Assembly (NCBI GenBank): GCA_910588005.1
Contig: CAJUQM010000003.1
Location: forward strand, 30,888-94,887
Source: an uncultured Oscillibacter sp.
Lineage (GTDB): Bacteria > Bacillota > Clostridia > Oscillospirales > Oscillospiraceae
Direction of reading: 5' to 3'
DNA length: 64,000 bases
Positions 59,843 through 64,000 of this stretch are shown in pieces; position 1 is the stretch's first letter; each line of letters starts with the position of its first letter. Both the position numbers and the translations under genes were made by a program. The notes beneath the pieces were generated by a model. That model searched no databases. It was not told the DNA's origin and was given only the letters and a program-made list of their open reading frames with translations.

Positions 59843-59871
59843 TTTACAAACAAAAACAGATGTTCTATACT
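59843..59871 (+). promoter_or_regulatory. promoter of the SLOG gene
   Basis: TTTACA (59843-59848), 17-bp spacer, TATACT (59866-59871), 33 bp before the start codon. Confidence 0.65.
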
Positions 59872-59904
59872 CAATTTGAAATCATTGCCAAAGGAGGCGG
59901 TCAT

Positions 59905-60414
59905 ATGCGGGCAAGGCAGCTCTCCTGCTGTTTTACCGGGCACCGGCCGGCAAAGCTGCCCTGGGGAGACCTGGAGACAGATTCCCGGTGCGTTTCCTTA
60001 AAACAGCGCATCGCCGATGCCGCGGAGGCCGCTTACGCCGGGGGATACCGCCACTTTATCTGCGGCATGGCCCAGGGATGCGACTTCTACTTTTGCGAGA
60101 GCATTCTGCGCCTGCGGGCCGCCCGGCCGGAGATAACCCTGGAGGCCGCCATTCCCTGTCCCACCCAGGCTGCCGCCTGGCCCCCGGTTCAGCGGCAACG
60201 CTATGCCCGGTTGGTGGCGGCCTGTGACTTTGAGACCATGGTCTCCACCCAGTATAGTCCCTCCTGCATGCACCGGCGGGACCGCTACATGGTAGACCAT
60301 GCCTCACTGCTGATCGCCGCTTTCGACGGAACTCCCGGCGGCACCCGCTACACAGTGGAATACGCCATGCGGCGGGGCGTCTCCGTTGTGGATCTTCCCA
60401 TCGTCTTGGAATAA
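59905..60414 (+). CDS. SLOG domain protein (YpsA/DUF1273-like)
   Basis: A 169-residue Rossmann-like protein: CCFTGHRPAKLPWG start, YRHFICGMAQGCDFYFCE, MHRRDRYMVDHASLLIAAFDG, GGTRYTVEYA. The YpsA/DUF1273 group belongs to the SLOG superfamily, proposed to bind nucleotides or nucleotide-derived ligands; YpsA affects cell division in Firmicutes. Start ATG 59905 behind AAGGAGG. Confidence 0.88.
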   Translation: MRARQLSCCFTGHRPAKLPWGDLETDSRCVSLKQRIADAAEAAYAGGYRHFICGMAQGCDFYFCESILRLRAARPEITLEAAIPCPTQAAAWPPVQRQRYARLVAACDFETMVSTQYSPSCMHRRDRYMVDHASLLIAAFDGTPGGTRYTVEYAMRRGVSVVDLPIVLE

Positions 60415-60605
60415 TTTCAGCGGAAGCGGTCTTGCACAGTGAACATAGGCAAAACGGAAGTGGGGGAAATCGGGCACACCGCCAAATGCCGCGGAATCAC
60501 CTCCTCTCCGGAACCCCCGTCCGGTAAAACTCGATTTATCGCTCTGATGACAGCGCAGCCTCTGGTTTTATTCCATTCGCCTTTTATGAAATCACCGGAA
60601 GACAC

Positions 60606-60623
60606 AGGCGGCAGCGCCTTTTT
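60606..60623 (+). terminator. short terminator-like hairpin
   Basis: AGGCG/CGCCT with a GCAG loop followed by TTTT, about 190 bp after the SLOG gene. Confidence 0.5.
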
Positions 60624-60648
60624 AAAAAGGGACAACCGGCGTCTCCGC

Positions 60649-60677
60649 TTGACCGCACCGGAAAAATAGGGTAAAAT
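60649..60677 (+). promoter_or_regulatory. promoter of GT2/O-antigen-ligase-like genes
   Basis: TTGACC (60649-60654), 17-bp spacer, TAAAAT (60672-60677), 85 bp before the glycosyltransferase start. Confidence 0.65.
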
Positions 60678-60761
60678 GTGTTTGTTATCTTTTGGCTCCA
60701 GGACACAAACCCTTGGCCGTCTCAAGCCACGGCGGCCCGCGGTACTTTGAGGAGGGATGGC

Positions 60762-61778
60762 ATGCCCGGCATTTCCGTGATCGTTCCCGTCTATCAGGCG
60801 GAGAAATTCCTGCCAGCGTGCGTGGAGAGCGTGACGAACCAGACCTTCTCTGACTGGGAACTGCTGCTGGTGGACGACGGCTGCACCGACCGCTCCCCTG
60901 CGATCTGTGACCGGTTTGCCGCGGCGGACAGCCGCATCCGTGCGCTGCACCAGCCCAAAAACGCCGGCGTCAGCGAGGCCCGGAACCGGGGACTGCGGGA
61001 GGCCCGGGGCGAGTTCATCGCCTTTCTGGACGCCGACGACGCCTTTGAACCCCAGACGCTGGAGATCCTGTGGAACCTGCGGCAGCGCGCCGGAGCCGAC
61101 AGCGCCGCCTGCGCCCACCGGAACCTATTTCCAAACGGCAACACCTCTGTGGAACTGGTCCTGCCCGCCGGAGTCTATGACCATGAGGGCATCTTGGAGG
61201 GAATCGTCTATCCCCTGCTGGGGGACCGTCTGTCACAGCCCATCTTCAACGGCTTCATCTGGCGGTATCTCTTCTCTGCTCAGATCCTCCGGGAAGCCGG
61301 GATCACCTTTGAGGGCGCCTATTTAGAGGACGACATCTTTTTGATGGAATACTTCTGCAACGCCCGGAAGCTGGCGGTGACAGAGGAACCCCTCTACCGC
61401 TATCTGCTCAATCCCGCCTCCGCCACCCACCGGTATATGAGAGACTTTCAGCAGGTATTTGCCCGCTTCATGGAGCGCAAGGCCGCTCTGGCAAAAAAAT
61501 ACGGCCTGGAATCCGCCCGGCCCCAGTGGCGGGAGTACTCCAACTGGGCAGGCCTATTGATTGCCGTCGGTAACGAGTACGCTAAGGGCAATCCCAAGAC
61601 GCCGGCCCAAAAGCAGAGGGCTGTGGAAGCGCTGTGCGCCTCCCCGGAGATGGCGGAGGCCATCCGCGCCGTGGCTCCCACAGGCATGAGCCGAAACAAG
61701 CAGCTGGTCGCCAAGCTGGTGCGGAACAGGCACTTTTTCCTGCTCACCCAGCTCTACCGCCTGAAAAACCGGATTTAA
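60762..61778 (+). CDS. glycosyltransferase family 2
   Basis: A 338-residue GT-A enzyme: ISVIVPVYQAEKFLPACVESV start, LLLVDDGCTDRSP, NAGVSEARNRGL, FLDADDAFEP (DxD-type metal site) and LEDDIFLMEYF. It transfers a sugar to a surface polysaccharide or lipid-linked chain. Start ATG 60762 behind GAGGAGGG. The O-antigen-ligase-like gene follows after 22 bp. Confidence 0.92.
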   Translation: MPGISVIVPVYQAEKFLPACVESVTNQTFSDWELLLVDDGCTDRSPAICDRFAAADSRIRALHQPKNAGVSEARNRGLREARGEFIAFLDADDAFEPQTLEILWNLRQRAGADSAACAHRNLFPNGNTSVELVLPAGVYDHEGILEGIVYPLLGDRLSQPIFNGFIWRYLFSAQILREAGITFEGAYLEDDIFLMEYFCNARKLAVTEEPLYRYLLNPASATHRYMRDFQQVFARFMERKAALAKKYGLESARPQWREYSNWAGLLIAVGNEYAKGNPKTPAQKQRAVEALCASPEMAEAIRAVAPTGMSRNKQLVAKLVRNRHFFLLTQLYRLKNRI

Positions 61779-61800
61779 CCGGAAGAAACGAGGATATTCT

Positions 61801-63324
61801 ATGACCCTGATAAGGGAGAGCTGTGTTTACAGCCTTTTTCTGATGCTGGCCTCCGTTTATGAGGACAGTGCCCTGCACCGTATTCTGGCTGTTCTGGGCC
61901 GCTGGTGCACCCGCCAGATCGACGGAAGCGCCGTTCTCCGCCCCCTGTGCCGGGAGGGCGTGGCTGCCCGCGCCTGGGCGGGCAGCCGCCTGTGCCGTCT
62001 GCTGTCGTCTCTGGCGAACACGCCGGGCGTTCTGCTGCACAAGCTGTATGCCGCCCTTCCGGCAACCTTTGAGGACAGCTTTTTCGCCCGTCTGGCCTTC
62101 GCCATGGGCGAGGAGACCGCTGTGGCCCAGTCCTGGCTGATCATGCTGCTCTGGATCATCCCCTTTGCTTACTGGAACAATGCCTACAGCCTCATGGGCT
62201 TTTCGCTGCTTCTGGTCCTATTTTACGCCGGTTCCATGCGCCGGGCGGACTTTCAGCTGGATATCACGACAGTGGGCTTTTACCCCGTCGTGCTGTTTGG
62301 CGCTGTGACTCTGAGTGTATTTTCCTCCTATGCCCCCTCCTTGTCCCTGCGCTTTTTGTTCTACCATATCTCCGCCGCCCTCTGCGTGGTGGTCACTGTC
62401 AGCGCCGTCCGCCATGTGGAGGATTTAAAGCGGCTGGCCGCCGGAGGCGGTGTCTGCGTGCTGGTATCCTCGCTCTACGGCGTCTACCAGCGGATCCAGG
62501 GCGTGGAGGTAAACCGCTCCAATGTGGATCTGAAGGTCAACGCCGGAATGCCCGGCCGGGTGGACTCCTTCTTCGACAACGCCAACACCTTTGCTGAGGT
62601 GCTGATTTTACTGCTGCCGCTGGTGCTGGCCCTGATTCTCTGCTCCAAGCACCTTTACAGCAAGCTGCTTGCCGGCGGCACTCTGGTAGTGGGCGTAGCC
62701 GCTCTGGGCATGACCTACTCCCGGGCCAGCTGGGTGGGGATCGCCTGTGCCATGGCGGTGATGGTGTTCTTATGGCGGCCCAAGCTGATTCCGTTGTGTG
62801 GGGTGCTGTGTGTATTGTGCATCCCCCTGCTTCCCACCACCATCTGGAACCGGATCCTCACCATCGGCAATTTCTCGGACTCCTCTACGATGAACCGGCT
62901 GCCCACCCTTCGAGCGGCCATTGCGGTGATCGCCAGCCGTCCGGTCCGGGGCGTAGGATTGGGCACAGCCGTGCCCAAGGTATTCATTGCCGACTGGAAC
63001 CTCTATCATGCCGACTTCCCCTACGTGCACTCCCACAACTTTTACCTGGAGGTATGGCTCCAAACGGGAATCGTGGGCGTTGTCAGCTTCATTGGGGCGA
63101 TGCTGTGGAATATCAAGCAGGCGGCCCGCACCGTCCGCCGCTGCCAGAACTCCGCCGCCCGTACCATCACCTGTGCCTCCGCTGCGGCCCTCTGCGGCGC
63201 CATGGTCTGCGGTCTGGCAGATTATCTCTGGAATTATCCCAGAGTGATGGTGATCTTCTGGTTTGTATTTGCCGTGGCCTTGGCAGGCACAAAACTGTGC
63301 CGCCTGGAAGATATGAAAAAATAA
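61801..63324 (+). CDS. O-antigen ligase/polymerase family membrane protein
   Basis: A 507-residue protein with a ~95-residue soluble N-terminus followed by about ten to twelve helices. The Wzy-C region includes GRVDSFFDNANTFAEVL, LGMTYSRASWVG and the late loop RPVRGVGLGTAVPKVF with HSHNFYLEVWLQTG. It joins or polymerises lipid-linked glycans at the outer face of the membrane. In a monoderm it probably handles a wall or capsular polysaccharide with the GT2 gene. Start ATG 61801. Confidence 0.9.
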   Translation: MTLIRESCVYSLFLMLASVYEDSALHRILAVLGRWCTRQIDGSAVLRPLCREGVAARAWAGSRLCRLLSSLANTPGVLLHKLYAALPATFEDSFFARLAFAMGEETAVAQSWLIMLLWIIPFAYWNNAYSLMGFSLLLVLFYAGSMRRADFQLDITTVGFYPVVLFGAVTLSVFSSYAPSLSLRFLFYHISAALCVVVTVSAVRHVEDLKRLAAGGGVCVLVSSLYGVYQRIQGVEVNRSNVDLKVNAGMPGRVDSFFDNANTFAEVLILLLPLVLALILCSKHLYSKLLAGGTLVVGVAALGMTYSRASWVGIACAMAVMVFLWRPKLIPLCGVLCVLCIPLLPTTIWNRILTIGNFSDSSTMNRLPTLRAAIAVIASRPVRGVGLGTAVPKVFIADWNLYHADFPYVHSHNFYLEVWLQTGIVGVVSFIGAMLWNIKQAARTVRRCQNSAARTITCASAAALCGAMVCGLADYLWNYPRVMVIFWFVFAVALAGTKLCRLEDMKK

Positions 63325-63338
63325 TCCTCCTCTCCAAC

Positions 63339-63366
63339 TTGACTTTGAACGGAAAATCTGTAAAAT
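63339..63366 (+). promoter_or_regulatory. possible promoter upstream of tRNA region
   Basis: TTGACT (63339-63344), 16-bp spacer, TAAAAT (63361-63366). It could drive the tRNA-Pro locus about 340 bp downstream or the half copy at 63521. Confidence 0.45.
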
Positions 63367-63520
63367 AGAACAAGATGAGGTGCTCTTCATCTCCATTTGA
63401 GTGGAACTGTTGGGATTGCCCAAAATACTGACAGGAATGGCCGGTATGTTGCGATGCGGCCTCACCTCTATCACAGTATATGGAGAGCAGTCTCAACAGC
63501 CAATGGACAAAATCAAATGG

Positions 63521-63595
63521 CCGGGATTAGCGCAGTTGGTAGCGCGGGTGGTTTGGGAGCAGGAGGCCCGGGTTCGGGCCGCAGCACTCGGAAAG
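63521..63595 (+). pseudogene. chimeric tRNA-Pro half copy
   Basis: The first 38 nt (63521-63558) are identical to the 5' half of the intact tRNA-Pro at 63703, covering acceptor strand, D arm, anticodon stem 5' side and UGG loop. After that the sequence differs: the 3' side of the anticodon stem, variable loop and T arm cannot pair, although a CTCGG acceptor-like end and a following AAGCCCTTGG also present after the intact gene are kept. It cannot fold as a tRNA. It may be a duplicated attachment site or the scar of an excised element. Confidence 0.7.
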
Positions 63596-63665
63596 CCCGG
63601 AAGCCCTTGGGACACACGGAACAACAGCAGTTTTCCCCTCGCCGGTAACTGGCCAAAAATCGGCG

Positions 63666-63686
63666 TTGACCACATGTTTGACCACA
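63666..63686. repeat. direct repeat TTGACCACA x2, candidate integrase arm sites
   Basis: TTGACCACA at 63666-63674 and 63678-63686, 3 bp apart, between the two tRNA copies. A diverged version of the whole 19-bp block (17 of 19 identical) lies at 63947-63965 on the other side of the intact tRNA. Short spaced direct repeats near a tRNA are typical arm-type binding sites of tyrosine recombinases; alternatively they are coding remnants. Confidence 0.4.
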
Positions 63687-63702
63687 ATTGAAAACTTCAT
63701 AT

Positions 63703-63778
63703 CCGGGATTAGCGCAGTTGGTAGCGCGGGTGGTTTGGGACCATCAGGTCGGGAGTTCGAGTCTCCCATCTCGGACCA
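63703..63778 (+). tRNA. tRNA-Pro (anticodon UGG)
   Basis: A 76-nt cloverleaf: acceptor CCGGGAT/ATCTCGG (one G-U pair), D arm GCGC/GCGC, anticodon stem GGTGG/CCATC with loop TTTGGGA (anticodon TGG), T arm GGGAG/CTCCC with TTCGAGT, discriminator A and an encoded CCA. It reads CCN proline codons. Followed directly by a terminator. Confidence 0.96.
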
Positions 63779-63902
63779 AAAGCCCTTGGAATCGCATGAT
63801 TTCAAGGGCTTTTCTTTGTATGTACCAGCGCACACGCTGCTCTGAGGATAAGGGCTGATTTATGGTCATGAAAATCTCCATTATCTGTTTCAAACCTGCC
63901 AT
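63744..63902 (-). pseudogene. short ORF of mobile-element type running into the tRNA
   Basis: ATG 63902 has an excellent ribosome binding site (AAAGGAG, 8 bp spacing) on the minus strand. The frame (MAGLKQIMEIFMTINQPLSS start) continues to a stop only inside the antisense of tRNA-Pro, 52 codons on. A real start joined to tRNA sequence suggests a gene truncated at an integration junction. I do not recognise the protein. Confidence 0.3.
63778..63813 (+). terminator. terminator of tRNA-Pro
   Basis: AAAAGCCCTTG/CAAGGGCTTTT, 11-bp stem with inner partial pairing, directly after the CCA and followed by CTTTG. Confidence 0.85.
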
Positions 63903-63937
63903 TTCCGCAACTCCTTTCGCCTGTCCATCAAGGGTGT

Positions 63938-64000
63938 TTACTCTCTGACCACATATTTGCCCACAGACAGAGAAAACCGGCCCACCGGGCTATTCCGGTG
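63938..64000 (-). CDS. partial gene at right edge (C-terminal end)
   Basis: On the minus strand the last 20 codons of an open frame (HRNSPVGRFSLSVGKYVVRE) end at TAA 63938-63940, 36 bp before the start of the truncated ORF at 63902. Too short to identify. Its position beside tRNA-Pro makes an integrase or other mobile-element gene a reasonable guess only. Confidence 0.25.
   Translation of the reverse strand, partial: HRNSPVGRFSLSVGKYVVRE

Larger units (their letters stand above)
60415..60761. other. intergenic region with terminator and promoter, no gene seen
   Basis: A 76-codon frame from 60439 has no ribosome binding site and no recognisable content. The region holds the short terminator-like hairpin at 60606 and the promoter at 60649 for the glycosyltransferase gene. 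Confidence 0.5.

Noticed and set aside
63527..63835. Minus-strand frame containing SNSRPDGPKPPALPTAL
   Set aside because: This is the translation of tRNA antisense sequence, a well-known database artefact; not a protein.

Overview
The window looks like a chromosomal segment of a GC-rich, endospore-forming member of the Clostridia, most likely Oscillospiraceae (Flavonifractor/Lawsonibacter/Intestinimonas-like). This is inferred from strong AGGAGG-type ribosome binding sites with frequent GTG/TTG starts, the sporulation gene spoVAD, a SAM-I riboswitch before metK, the smc-ftsY neighbourhood, the nadD-yqeK/LCP/rsfS neighbourhood and a Bce-type peptide-resistance module. No rRNA, CRISPR array, complete prophage or complete IS element was seen.

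Layout. 1-1.0 kb: debris of a prophage (start of a tail-protein gene, then an intact lysozyme with an SLH-like tail). 1.4-8.9 kb (minus): dipeptidase pepD and a five-gene ABC importer operon (DUF3798 binding lipoprotein, double ATPase, two permeases, small DUF6672-like protein). 9.0-19.9 kb (plus): housekeeping block smc, three tandem membrane/zinc-ribbon proteins, ftsY, rph, rdgB, a zinc-ribbon protein, yhbY, a nadD-yqeK fusion, an LCP protein and rsfS. 20-26.4 kb: YgjP-type metallopeptidase, purO-type IMP cyclohydrolase, hydrolase, membrane protein, family 4 uracil-DNA glycosylase, an ECF sigma factor with its partner, and a DUF4230 protein. 26.5-32.3 kb: spoVAD, then a Bce-like two-component/ABC module whose kinase is broken by an exact 11-bp tandem duplication. 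32.5-35.5 kb: glycolipid-type glycosyltransferase operon. 35.5-41.4 kb: rRNA methyltransferase, MATE exporter, cysteine desulfurase, TfoX-C protein, mtaB and yfbR. 41.5-48.6 kb (minus): an unusual three-gene operon, a 1601-residue protein (HD, helical repeats, nucleotidyltransferase, acetyltransferase-like and phosphoribosyltransferase-like parts), an LDH/MDH-like protein and a flavodoxin-like protein. 48.8-53.5 kb: a decayed larA-like pseudogene, a rhomboid-like membrane protein, SAM riboswitch-metK and a gene-poor stretch with a long hairpin. 53.3-61.8 kb: small genes, tmcAL, ackA, GNAT, DUF3788, a Pro/Gly-repeat DUF4397 protein, a SLOG protein and a GT2 glycosyltransferase. 61.8-64 kb: O-antigen-ligase-like protein, then tRNA-Pro preceded by a chimeric half copy, with signs of a mobile-element junction at the right edge.

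The most novel unit is the 41.5-48.6 kb operon. Its domains point to nucleotide or cofactor chemistry, but no function can be assigned from sequence alone. Several loci (phage debris, sensor kinase, larA-like gene, truncated lipoprotein, tRNA half copy) show gene decay.
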